From NCBI GenBank assembly GCA_964593705.1, contig CAZQIV010000021.1, forward strand, positions 1 to 64,000: a DNA stretch of 64,000 bases, written 5' to 3'. This DNA comes from SABY01 sp964593705. Lineage in GTDB: Bacteria; Bacteroidota; Bacteroidia; Bacteroidales; 4484-276. Below the pieces are notes generated by a model. The model was given only the letters and a program-made list of their open reading frames with translations. It had not been told where the DNA came from and made no database searches. The translations under genes were made by a program, and so were the position numbers. Every line of letters begins with the position of its first letter. The stretch's first letter is position 1. Of the stretch, positions 55,888-64,000 are shown in pieces.

Positions 55888-57966
55888 ATGATTATGAAAA
55901 AATCCAAGCCTCAAATTTTCCTCAGTTTAATAATTATTTGTTTTATATTCTTATCAAATCATTCACAATCTCAAATTTCCGGAACATACACAATTGGAGG
56001 TGCTGGATTCGATTACGAGGATTTTGCTGATGCTATCAGCGCAATGGAAAATGAAGGAATAGGTGGAGATGTACAATTTATTGTGGAGCCGGGAGAGTAT
56101 TTTAATGTTTCATTTATTGAATTAGAAAATGATGGGAATTATCAAATTCAATTCAACTATAACGGTACTTTGAATGATTCGGCTTCCCTAATTGGACGAT
56201 TAATGGTTTTCAAGACAGATAATATTTCATTCAAAGGATTCACGATCTTCCCAATGGAAAGCCAGGAAATTTCCTGTATTTGGATTGCTAAATCAAGATA
56301 TTTTTCTCTTGATAGTTGCAAAGTTTTGAATTTGTATAATAATCAATTTGATGATGATGAGGGTTTAATACTATTGGAATTCCCGTGGAACGGAACGTAT
56401 TATTATGCAGAAATTAATAAATGTATTATTAATTCGGAGGAAAAAACAATTCTTTTAAATGGGGCGAAAGGTAAGGTTTGGTTTAGGGACAACCAAATTA
56501 CAGGTGTCATAAAAAATATGTTCGAGAATATTAGGGCAGAATACGAAAACAACATTTTTTATATAACCGATAGTGATTTTTATCAGGGTTGGCAAACTTT
56601 TAATATGAATACTTTTTATTATGAGAGTATTTTCCCCCTTGAAGTTAGTGGTGAATTTTACAGGAACACTTTTCATTGTCATGTTCTCATATCATCTACC
56701 AGCGTAAAACAAAATATCTTTCACAAAGATGTTGAGACAAGGTGGATGGATAACGCAAATTTCGTTAGTAATGTAGTTTATGGCAAGTTTGAAACGCTTT
56801 ATTGCCATGGAATAAAAATTAGAAGTAATAAATTGTTTGGCAACTGCCTCTTTAATAACTCTTATACAGTTTTTGGAAATAACTTTGTATTTGACACAGT
56901 AACCTTTTCTCATGGTGCAGGTCAATTAATCTGTAATAACAATTTTAGTAAAGTTGCCTATCTTAAATTACTTTTTACAAGTGGAATTATTGAAAACAAC
57001 AATATTAATTCCATGTACGTAGGCCAAATTTCATTGCATTCAGTTGAAAACAACAACTTCATAAACAATGAAAATGGAATTGTAAATTTTTATGGGGACA
57101 ATGCACATTTTTATAATCCGCTTTACCTGGGCGAAGAAGATTTACATTCAAATAATCCCCTGCTTATCGCGAAGGGGCCTAATTATATTAACTGGTTTAA
57201 TTATGACATCGACAGTGTGCTAAGGAAAAACCCTTGCACTATTGGAGCAAATGAAATTTGTTTTAATTGGGAAGTAGATGAAGTAAACCTGGATTGTAGC
57301 GATTCTTTATGCCTGGACTTGTGTATTGATTCTTTGGAAAATATGTATTGGAGCCCTGGCTTTTTATTTCTTGATTCAACTGCAACAAGACCCATGATTT
57401 TCCCCGAGGATTCAATAAGCGTTTACTTAAATTTTGCGGATGGAACAATCTATGATTCATTAATAGTAAATACTGAAAAATCAAATCCTATTGCACTTGC
57501 AACTTATTTTAGTGATGGATTAACAGTGCATTTCGAGAATAAATCAAGATGTGCCGATACTTATTATTGGGATTTTGGAGATGGAGAATTTTCTGAAGAA
57601 GAATCACCGGTTCATGAATATGAAGGATATGGAAGTTACCCGTGTGAGATTACAGTCTCAAATGACCTGGGAAGCTCAAATTTCACCTTTACTATTGATA
57701 TTATCACTAATTTAGAAAATCAAACACAGCCCGATCCAATTATCATTTATCCAAATCCTACAAATAAAATTATTAGAATTGATTCAAAAATTATTATTGA
57801 AAATATTTCACTTACCGACATGAATGGTCAACTTTTGTTTTACAAAGAAGTGGATAACGAAAATGATCATCAACTTAATTTAGAATCTTTGAATGACGGG
57901 GTTTATTTCATAAGAATTACTACAAACCAAGGGCTGAGTATTAAAAAGATTATAAAGATTGAGTAG
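55888..57966 (+). CDS. secreted beta-helix-like protein with PKD and T9SS sorting domains
   Basis: The protein has 692 residues (ATG at 55894 is equally likely). Signal peptide to about residue 30. Residues 35-450 are Asn/Phe-rich with short repeated strands (ENNNFINNENG, NNNFSKVAYL), consistent with a right-handed parallel beta-helix. A PKD domain (ADTYYWDFGDGEFSEEESPV, about 550-610) follows, then a type A T9SS sorting signal (IIYPNPTNKIIRIDS...GVYFIRITTNQGLSIKKIIKIE). Surface-exposed adhesin or polysaccharide-active roles are typical, but no catalytic site is clear. It has its own good promoter. Confidence 0.8.
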   Translation: MIMKKSKPQIFLSLIIICFIFLSNHSQSQISGTYTIGGAGFDYEDFADAISAMENEGIGGDVQFIVEPGEYFNVSFIELENDGNYQIQFNYNGTLNDSASLIGRLMVFKTDNISFKGFTIFPMESQEISCIWIAKSRYFSLDSCKVLNLYNNQFDDDEGLILLEFPWNGTYYYAEINKCIINSEEKTILLNGAKGKVWFRDNQITGVIKNMFENIRAEYENNIFYITDSDFYQGWQTFNMNTFYYESIFPLEVSGEFYRNTFHCHVLISSTSVKQNIFHKDVETRWMDNANFVSNVVYGKFETLYCHGIKIRSNKLFGNCLFNNSYTVFGNNFVFDTVTFSHGAGQLICNNNFSKVAYLKLLFTSGIIENNNINSMYVGQISLHSVENNNFINNENGIVNFYGDNAHFYNPLYLGEEDLHSNNPLLIAKGPNYINWFNYDIDSVLRKNPCTIGANEICFNWEVDEVNLDCSDSLCLDLCIDSLENMYWSPGFLFLDSTATRPMIFPEDSISVYLNFADGTIYDSLIVNTEKSNPIALATYFSDGLTVHFENKSRCADTYYWDFGDGEFSEEESPVHEYEGYGSYPCEITVSNDLGSSNFTFTIDIITNLENQTQPDPIIIYPNPTNKIIRIDSKIIIENISLTDMNGQLLFYKEVDNENDHQLNLESLNDGVYFIRITTNQGLSIKKIIKIE

Positions 57967-57982
57967 ATGTTTTCAGATGTTA

Positions 57983-59060
57983 TTAAATGCTTGTTTTACT
58001 CCTGTATAGTTCAATCCTGTAATCGGGGCTGATAAAAACCACTTCATAATATTTTTTGATTGCTTTGTAAATACCTGTTTCCTTCCCTCCAATCCTTGTT
58101 TCAGCGTTACCGGATAGAATGAATATGTAATCAATTTGCCGCCAGTGCTTGTTTTTATTTTCAGGGAAAAACAGGGGTTGTTGCAGTAATTCGCCTGTAT
58201 GTAATTGAGGCATTTTGTCCAGGTTCCATTGTAATGGGAAATAGGCTTGGGATGCCTCGTAATTTTCAAGAATTATTAATGGTTTTCCGCCCCAAGATAA
58301 TTGGAAGCATGTGCTGTTAACCAGTAATCGCTTTCGTTTACCGGTAAAACAATGCTGTTGGGTTCAATAAAATTCGATGCAGTTTCAATATGCTCAATCA
58401 AAGCTTTATTATTTTCTGTAGCTTGAAAATACACTTTCAATAGTGCAATGTTTACATAATTAATTACAATAAATACAAGAACTTGCAGCGAGACAGGAAC
58501 TTTATGTGTTGCCAAAAAGATAATGAAGAACAGGAAAAAGAATAAAATAAATCGTGATGATAAAAAACCCATTTTTGACGTACCATTTGGTAACACGAAA
58601 AGCGCAATCAACATGGCCGCACTCAATATTCCCCAAACCAGGGATTGATTTGAAATGGTTTTTTTATTTTCACAAACATTCTAACCACTATGTATAAGGA
58701 GATTAAAAGCAATGAATAGAATATCCATTTCGTAAAAATATTTTCTTTACCATATTCAATGCCTTTTGCAGGCTGAACCTGTTTAATCATCAAACAGATT
58801 TCTTCCGTTGACAGGAAATAAAGGTTTCCGTCAAGAATTGTGGAGGAACTTAAATATATGAGCGTAAGGACAATTGCGGGAATCAAAATTATTAATTGAA
58901 TCACTGCGGATTTAACAATGCGTTTTTTTTCAACACTGTCCTCATAAAAATAATCCCTGATATTTTTAAAGTTTAAAATGAAAATGCTTAAAAAAAGCAG
59001 GGTTATTACAAACAAATGTGAGAAAAAAATGAAAAGTGAAAGAAATAACAGGATGATCAT
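57983..59060 (-). pseudogene. polytopic membrane protein gene with at least two frameshifts and lost 5' end
   Basis: Three consecutive frames (59060-58623, 58626-58276, 58269-57983) read as one protein when a base is restored in the A7 run at 58659-58665 (minus strand; then KTISNQSLVWGILSAAML) and in the G4 run at 58290-58293 (then NYLGGGKPLIILENYEAS). Both lesions are deletions in homopolymers. Upstream coding sense continues about 16 codons (KPIDGTLVKNGFTFPR) before a stop, with no proper start, so the N-terminus is missing or shifted again. The product has five or more membrane helices and a soluble C-terminus. It may be a glycosyltransferase-like membrane protein, but I cannot name it. 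Confidence 0.7.
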
Positions 59061-59188
59061 TCGCGGAAATGTGAAACCGTTTTTAACAAGCGTCCCATCA
59101 ATTGGTTTTTAATGATCATCGTTTATCTTTAGCCAACAAAATTAGTTTATCTTTCGAGGGATGGTAAAACAGATTGCAAAAGAAATAA

Positions 59189-59336
59189 TGAGTGTAGTCT
59201 AAAAACCCAAAACTACTGATTTTTAGCCCTTTTAACCCCAATCCGTCAGCTGACGGAAGAAGTACTAAAAATCAGTAGTTTGGGAAAGTCCCCTTCAGGG
59301 GATTTAGGGGTTTTGAGGCTTTTTAGACTAAACTCA
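59189..59336. mobile_element. 148-bp non-coding element with two-tier inverted repeats
   Basis: The ends TGAGTGTAGTCTAAAAA (59189-59205) and TTTTTAGACTAAACTCA (59320-59336) are inverted repeats. Inside, AAACTACTGATTTTTAG (59210-59226) pairs with CTAAAAATCAGTAGTTT (59265-59281) around CCGTCAGCTGACGG. No ORF. It is similar in architecture to copies A-C but with different ends. The rest of 59095-59421 holds nothing recognised. Confidence 0.6.
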
Positions 59337-59421
59337 ATAATCAAAATTTTAAATGATCGTGCTATATTTGTTGCCGGATTAAGATTCCAGAATTTGTTTT
59401 CCAAAGCTTATTAAAATTTAA

Positions 59422-59976
59422 ATGATGATTGATGTAGTAAAAGTAAAAAGAGGCCTTTATTTACGCAGAATAAATCAGCTGGATGCTCCGGAAGTTTTCG
59501 ATTTGATCGATAAAAACCGTCAGCATCTTCGATCCTGGCTTCCATTTGTTGATACCACCTACTCGGTAAACAATACCCATTCATTTATCGAAGGGCTGCA
59601 AAAGTCATATTGCCACGAAATGGTTTTTACTATTTGCTATAATGATTCAATTACAGGCTTGATTGGTTTTAAAGATATCGACAAAGCGAATAGCCGCCTT
59701 GAGATTGGATATTGGATTTCGAAACAGGATGAAGGGAAGGGAATTATTACAGATAGCTGCCGGACACTTATCGAAAAAATGTTTGGCAAAATGAGTATAA
59801 ACAGGGTGCAGATAAAATGTGGAATCGGAAATGAGCGAAGCAGCAATGTCCCCAAAGGATTGGGCTTTAAATTTGAAGGTGTGGAGCGATCGGGCGAAAA
59901 ACACAAAAATGGATTTATCGACCTCGAAGTTTACAGCCTTTTAAAATCTGACTGGAAAAATGTGAATCGCCAATAA
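59422..59976 (+). CDS. GNAT N-acetyltransferase, RimJ/RimL type
   Basis: A 184-residue acetyl-CoA-dependent transferase. It opens with LYLRRINQLDAPEVFDLIDKNR and has the acetyl-CoA segment YWISKQDEGKGIITDSCRTLIE, then RVQIKCGIGNERSSNVPKGLGFKFEGV. Where most relatives have NxxSxxVxxKxGF, this one has NERSSNVPKGLGF. RimL-like relatives modify ribosomal-protein N-termini or small molecules; the substrate is unknown. Confidence 0.88.
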   Translation: MMIDVVKVKRGLYLRRINQLDAPEVFDLIDKNRQHLRSWLPFVDTTYSVNNTHSFIEGLQKSYCHEMVFTICYNDSITGLIGFKDIDKANSRLEIGYWISKQDEGKGIITDSCRTLIEKMFGKMSINRVQIKCGIGNERSSNVPKGLGFKFEGVERSGEKHKNGFIDLEVYSLLKSDWKNVNRQ

Positions 59977-59990
59977 TACTGTTAATTCTA

Positions 59991-61634
59991 CTACCTCGAA
60001 TAAACCTCATTTCCCCCAATAAAGGTTTTGATAACTTTAACCTTGGGAAGCTCGTCTTCCGGGATTTCCATAATATCATTATCCAAAACAATAAAATCTG
60101 CAAGCTTACCGGGTTCCAGACTGCCTTTTTCATTTTCTTCAAAAGCGGCTTTAGCCGCCCATATAGTCATTCCTTTTAATGCTTCTTCGCGCGAAAGTGC
60201 ATTTTCCACCTGGAAGCCATTTTCCGGCCAGCCTTTTAAATCCTTTCGAACCACAGCGGCATAAAAAGTATATATCGGGTTGATGTTTTCAATTGGGAAA
60301 TCTGTGCCCAAGGGAATCCAGCCGGTTTGCTGCAGGAGTTGCTGATAGGCGTAAGCGCCTTTTATACGATCGGTACCAACCCTGTCTTGGGCCCAATACA
60401 TATCCGACGTGGCATGTGTTGGTTGTGAGGAGGGAACAATACTATATTTATTGAACAAGGTGAAATCTTCGGGGGCAATAATTTGCACGTGTTCAATGCG
60501 CCAGCGCTTGTCGTTTTGGCCTTTTAAAAACTCTCCATAAATCTGCAACATCATCCTATTTGCTGAATCGCCAATAGCATGGGTGTTTATTTGATAACCT
60601 TTGTTGATGGCAGTTTTGCAAATATCGCGTATCGAATCAGGCGTTCTTAAAACAAGTCCGGAGTTATGTGGATCATCGCTATATGGTTCCAGCAGCTTGG
60701 CACCACGCGAGCCAAGTGCCCCATCGGCATAAAGTTTTATGGATTGGATATTGAGGTTTTCGGTTTTATACGGACCATTTTCTACATAAGTTTCATAGTT
60801 TTCTTTGGTGGGCGACAACATCACATACATCCGCATTTGCAATTCGCCTTTATGCTGCAGTGAATCAATGACCTTGATCTCACGGGTTTCAAGGCCTGCA
60901 TCGTGTACGCAGGTTAGTCCAACAGCAAAACAATTTTTTTGTGCAGTCAAAAGTGCTTCGGTAAGTTGTCCGGCATCAGGTTCGGGAATAATGGCTGTAA
61001 CCAATTCGATGGCATTATCTATTAAAACCCCGGTAGGATTTCCATTTTCAATGATTACATCACCACCTTCTATTTTGGTTTTTGATGTGATGGATGCAAG
61101 TTCGAGTGCTTTGCTGTTGACAAGTGTAGCGTGGCCATCAATGCGGGTGAGGATTACCGGATTATCGGGGAAAAGTTCGTCAAGCTTATCTTTTGTGGGG
61201 AACACTTTTTCGGGCCAGTCATTTTGATCCCAGCCACGGCCTTCAATCCAAAATACGGATGGAAATTTTTCGTGATGCGTTCTCATTCTTTCTATCACTT
61301 CATCGTAAGAGTTTGTTCCTGTCAGGTCGGCACGTTTTAGCAAACCGATTCCATAGCTCAGAAAATGACAGTGTGCATCAATAAAACCGGGATACACCGA
61401 TTTTCCGCCAAAATCGAGAATCCTGTCAGCAGAATACTTTGCTAAAATTTCAGCTTCATTACCCACAGCCAGGATTTTACCATTCTTAACAGCCATGGCT
61501 TCGGCCATATCAAAATGATTGTTTATGGTATAAATGTTCGCGTTTTTAACAATGAGATCCGACTTTTCCATGGTGTTACAGGCAGTTAATTGTATGAATA
61601 CAGCAAGTACTAAAATTCGAAATACATTTTGCAT
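59991..61634 (-). CDS. exported lipoprotein amidohydrolase (YtcJ-like)
   Basis: Starting at ATG 61634, the protein has 547 residues and a lipoprotein signal (VLAVFIQLTAC), so I prefer this to the 61673 start. The metal-dependent amidohydrolase fold has the metal His pair in DAHCHFLSYG, further His in THAIGDSAN and RIEHVQII, and a C-terminal composite beta-sandwich strand (LADFIVLDNDIMEIP). Family members hydrolyse N-substituted amides or formamides; this one should act in the periplasm or on the outer membrane. Confidence 0.88.
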   Translation of the reverse strand: MQNVFRILVLAVFIQLTACNTMEKSDLIVKNANIYTINNHFDMAEAMAVKNGKILAVGNEAEILAKYSADRILDFGGKSVYPGFIDAHCHFLSYGIGLLKRADLTGTNSYDEVIERMRTHHEKFPSVFWIEGRGWDQNDWPEKVFPTKDKLDELFPDNPVILTRIDGHATLVNSKALELASITSKTKIEGGDVIIENGNPTGVLIDNAIELVTAIIPEPDAGQLTEALLTAQKNCFAVGLTCVHDAGLETREIKVIDSLQHKGELQMRMYVMLSPTKENYETYVENGPYKTENLNIQSIKLYADGALGSRGAKLLEPYSDDPHNSGLVLRTPDSIRDICKTAINKGYQINTHAIGDSANRMMLQIYGEFLKGQNDKRWRIEHVQIIAPEDFTLFNKYSIVPSSQPTHATSDMYWAQDRVGTDRIKGAYAYQQLLQQTGWIPLGTDFPIENINPIYTFYAAVVRKDLKGWPENGFQVENALSREEALKGMTIWAAKAAFEENEKGSLEPGKLADFIVLDNDIMEIPEDELPKVKVIKTFIGGNEVYSR

Positions 61635-61723
61635 TACAATGAGTTTAAAAATGAATAATTTAGATGTTTGCAAAACTAAACAAGATGATGGATTTGATAA
61701 AAGAATTTTTCAGGTTAAAAATT

Positions 61724-62806
61724 TTATCTGAGGCTTTTAAGATATAAAAAGATACCCACGATGCCAAAAATTATGTTGGGAAGCCAGGCTGCGAGCACAG
61801 GAGATAGGTTTCCTGAAACTGCAAAAACAGTGGATATTTGCATGATCAAAATAAAAAGGAATGCAAGCCCAATTCCCAGGCCTAAGTGTAAGCCAATCCC
61901 ACCCCTAACTTTTCTTGAAGAAATTGCAACACCTATGATTGTCATGATAAGGGTTGCAAAGGGGAAAGCGATTCGTTTATCTCTTTCCACCTCAAAATCC
62001 AGGATGTTGGGATTTCCTTTCATTTTTTGTTCGGCAATGTAATTCCTTATCTCAAAATAATTCATTTCTTCAAACACCTCCTTTTTTATAAACAAATCGG
62101 AAGGTCTTAGATTAATCAGCGTGTCAAGTTGTGCCCCTTTGCGCATAGTTTCACCCTTGTTGTTTATCTCGCGGATGTAGTAGTTGTAGATATTCCACAT
62201 GCCGGTGGCCGTGTTGTACACCATTTTTGCAGAGTTTAATTTGTAAACTAAGCTGCGGTTTTCGTCAAATTTCTCCAACGAAAACTTTTCACCGGTTTTG
62301 TTTGATGGATTATATGATTCCACGTAGGCAAAAGTGCCGGGAGAAATCTGCAAATGAATGTGTTGATCTTTATTCTTGGTGAGTTTTTCGATGTATAAAT
62401 CCTTAAATTCCCTTCGACTGATATTTGCAGTAGGAATAAGAAAATTTGCCAATAAAAACGACATAATTGTCAGGGTAAAAGCAGATAGGAGATACGGATA
62501 CAATAAACGGTTAAAACTGACACCACTGCTAAGTATTGCAATAATCTCGGTATTCATGGCCAGCTTAGAAGTAAAAAAGATTACTGAAATAAAAGTAAAC
62601 AGGTGGATAAAGGTGTTGATGAAATACGGAATAAAGTTCAGGTAATACTGGAAGACGATTTTGTTAAAAGGAGCATCGTTTTCAATAAAGTCATCAACTT
62701 TTTCTGAAACATCAAAAACAATGATAATTACAGAGAGTAAAGCAATGGAATAAAAAAATGTTCCAAGAAACTTTTTTATGATGTACCAATCGATTTTTTT
62801 TAGCAT
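61724..62806 (-). CDS. lptG: LptF/LptG family lipopolysaccharide export permease
   Basis: A 360-residue YjgP/YjgQ-type protein. Six membrane helices in two groups of three (about 12-110 and 270-355) enclose a periplasmic jellyroll. It opens with LDWYI-like KKIDWYIIKKFLGTFFYS, and IAILSSGVSFNRLLYPYL is the coupling helix region. Closest to LptG in its start; LptF cannot be fully excluded. It moves LPS from inner membrane to the Lpt bridge. Confidence 0.88.
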   Translation of the reverse strand: MLKKIDWYIIKKFLGTFFYSIALLSVIIIVFDVSEKVDDFIENDAPFNKIVFQYYLNFIPYFINTFIHLFTFISVIFFTSKLAMNTEIIAILSSGVSFNRLLYPYLLSAFTLTIMSFLLANFLIPTANISRREFKDLYIEKLTKNKDQHIHLQISPGTFAYVESYNPSNKTGEKFSLEKFDENRSLVYKLNSAKMVYNTATGMWNIYNYYIREINNKGETMRKGAQLDTLINLRPSDLFIKKEVFEEMNYFEIRNYIAEQKMKGNPNILDFEVERDKRIAFPFATLIMTIIGVAISSRKVRGGIGLHLGLGIGLAFLFILIMQISTVFAVSGNLSPVLAAWLPNIIFGIVGIFLYLKSLR

Positions 62807-63145
62807 TATTCTCAGCTATATCAATTTACTATGTGCCCAACTTTCAAATCCGAAAAACGTGCAAGATACAATTTTCGCTTTTTTAAAAAGACTGTGTAAT
62901 TATGTGTTTTTCTATATCGGATGTTTGGAAAAAACATGCTTCGGGCAGGTATAGCGCATTAGGGATGTTTTTATTATCTGCCGGGTTTAAAATTTGTACC
63001 AGCAGGCATGATACATAAATTAGTTGAGCTTAGAACTTTTTGCTGATTTTTAAAAATCATCCTGTTCATCTAAACTAAAATCCTGATGGTATCATGCCGG
63101 TATGCACGATAAAACTATTGTAGAAGAATAAAAGCGAGAGCGTCT
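62807..63145. other. intergenic region, nothing recognised
   Basis: A 339-base AT-rich stretch without a convincing ORF, tRNA or long inverted repeat. Confidence 0.5.
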
Positions 63146-63385
63146 TTAATTTTTAGTTTTGTTTACTCGATATCGAAAAACGTATTTGAAAGGAAGTGTG
63201 TCCCAATAATCAACCATCCAAAATTGTACGCCACTTTCAATTAATCTTTCGGTGATGTCTCCTCTGAATTCATCTACAGCAATTTTAGTCTCACATTCTT
63301 TGTTTTCGGTATCTACATAGATGTCGAAAGCTGTGGTGAATAATTTTTTCAGGGAATTTGTAACTTTCGTTGTTTCTGTATCCAT
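63146..63385 (-). CDS. small hypothetical protein
   Basis: A 79-residue protein of mixed composition that I do not recognise (MDTETTKVTNSLKKLFTTAF at the start; SGVQFWMVDYWDTLPFKYVFRYR near the end). No signal or membrane segment. Its coding status rests on length and normal composition only. Confidence 0.5.
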   Translation of the reverse strand: MDTETTKVTNSLKKLFTTAFDIYVDTENKECETKIAVDEFRGDITERLIESGVQFWMVDYWDTLPFKYVFRYRVNKTKN

Positions 63386-63787
63386 TGTATTAGTTATTTA
63401 AAAATGGCTACAAAAATAAATGGATCAATGAAATTAAGCTTAAAAATATGTATTAAATATTCTTTAAAATTTTCAGGGTTAATTAACAAATCAAAAGTCC
63501 ACCTAAAAAAAAGTAAACTTTTTAATCTTGAGAATGGCCATTGTTGATGTGAGAAAGGTATTCAGCAGTTTCTTTCCAAAAATTACATATCTATGATAAG
63601 ATACCCAAGCAAAATTTAAAATGCATTGACGTTAATATGAAAGGAAGAGAAATATTAAAGCTCTTAATTGCAAAATATGCATTTATAAATTTTGCCAACT
63701 AACTTGGACAAGCCAAAACCAAACAAGGTGATCATGTAAAAAATGTGGTGTATTCCTGTTTTGGTTTGTCCAAGTTAGGAAATAGAA
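63386..63787. other. intergenic region with a 21-bp inverted repeat
   Basis: An AT-rich region with no clear gene. CTAACTTGGACAAGCCAAAAC (63699-63718 plus one base) and its inverse (63758-63778) form 21-base arms with one G:T pair and a 38-base loop. On either strand this could be a hairpin terminator or the two ends of a small inserted element. Confidence 0.6.
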
Positions 63788-64000
63788 TTAAAGTAAACCG
63801 GCATGTCGTAATATTTCGGCAAAGCCCTGGTCGTTTTTGGCTTGTTCACGGTAGGCAAATTCAATTTTATTTAATCTTTCTTCGAGGTTCACGGTTTTGT
63901 TTTGAATCGGATTCAAGGCAGTACGACGATCCCAAATAATGTACCCGAAAAGAAAGAGCATCAATGCAATCATAATCCCAAAACCCCAATAAAGGGTTTC
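63788..64000 (-). CDS. partial membrane-anchored coiled-coil protein (5' end outside window)
   Basis: The frame is open from the window edge to the stop at 63788, and coding sense continues upstream of the internal ATG at 63973 (ETLYWGFGIM). The visible 70 residues hold one membrane helix (WGFGIMIALMLFLFGYIIW) and a charged helix likely to be a coiled coil (VNLEERLNKIEFAYREQAK). No family recognised. Confidence 0.6.
   Translation of the reverse strand, partial: ETLYWGFGIMIALMLFLFGYIIWDRRTALNPIQNKTVNLEERLNKIEFAYREQAKNDQGFAEILRHAGLL

Noticed and set aside
57973..58269. 98-codon open frame with a different reading of the membrane-protein tail
   Set aside because: The alternative frame (57983-58213) continues the protein sequence once a base is restored; the 98-codon frame has no sense of its own.

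Overview
The window reads as a draft scaffold from a Bacteroidota genome, probably Bacteroidales-like and probably assembled from short reads. Evidence: type IX secretion (T9SS) C-terminal sorting domains, a SusC/CirA-type TonB receptor with a carboxypeptidase-regulatory-like plug extension, promoters of the TTG-N20-TAnnTTTG type, no Shine-Dalgarno pattern, and many short palindromic intergenic repeats. A run of N flanked by G/C homopolymers near 25.1 kb marks a scaffold gap.

Layout. 0-0.4 kb: tRNA-Ser(GCT) and tRNA-Pro(TGG), each preceded by a broken copy of itself in which the anticodon arm is replaced by a TCCCG...CGGGA palindrome. 0.86-6.0 kb (minus): two secreted proteins, one a large discoidin/Fn3/glycoside-hydrolase-like protein. 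6.9-11 kb (plus): tig-clpP-clpX and a DUF4294 protein. 11.1-16.1 kb (minus): a LysM/periplasmic-binding protein, guaA and truA. 16.5-22.5 kb (plus): an NAD-linked bidirectional [NiFe] hydrogenase operon hoxFUYHW ending in a dihydroorotate-dehydrogenase-like gene. A consensus Rex operator lies on the predicted start of transcription. A CDF transporter, a Rex repressor coupled to a small Cys-rich protein, and a His-rich NicO/UreH-like (nickel) permease follow. 26-38.5 kb (minus): aminotransferase, kdsA, nitrilase, DEAD-box helicase, CvfB-like S1 protein, TonB receptor with a His-rich membrane protein, pentapeptide protein, proline iminopeptidase. 38.5-43.4 kb (minus): an uncharacterised DUF4209-like protein overlapping an 89-residue partner, a decayed radical-SAM/ATP-grasp/GNAT locus that survives as two hybrid ORFs, and an unknown protein. 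43.6-50.6 kb (minus): heme/copper oxidase genes (ctaB, ctaC, ctaF, ctaE, ctaD, sco, a cytochrome c); ctaD carries a frameshift and sco an in-frame stop. 50.8-64 kb: T9SS-secreted beta-propeller and PKD proteins, nitroreductase, MATE pump, a decayed membrane-protein gene, GNAT, amidohydrolase, LptG-like permease and two short hypotheticals.

How the parts fit. The hydrogenase, Rex and the NicO-type permease form a plausible module: NADH/NAD ratio sensed by Rex, H2/NAD+ redox by Hox, Ni supplied by the permease. Lesions in the aerobic oxidase operon suggest that oxygen respiration may be decaying in this lineage, although sequencing error has not been excluded. Intergenic DNA is rich in non-coding mobile-looking elements: a 150-190 bp family with 18-bp terminal inverted repeats (three copies), a 311-bp element, a 148-bp element, nested inverted repeats around a CACGAAGACAC core, and an exact 155-bp duplication of degenerate AATGAC repeats in front of the MATE gene.
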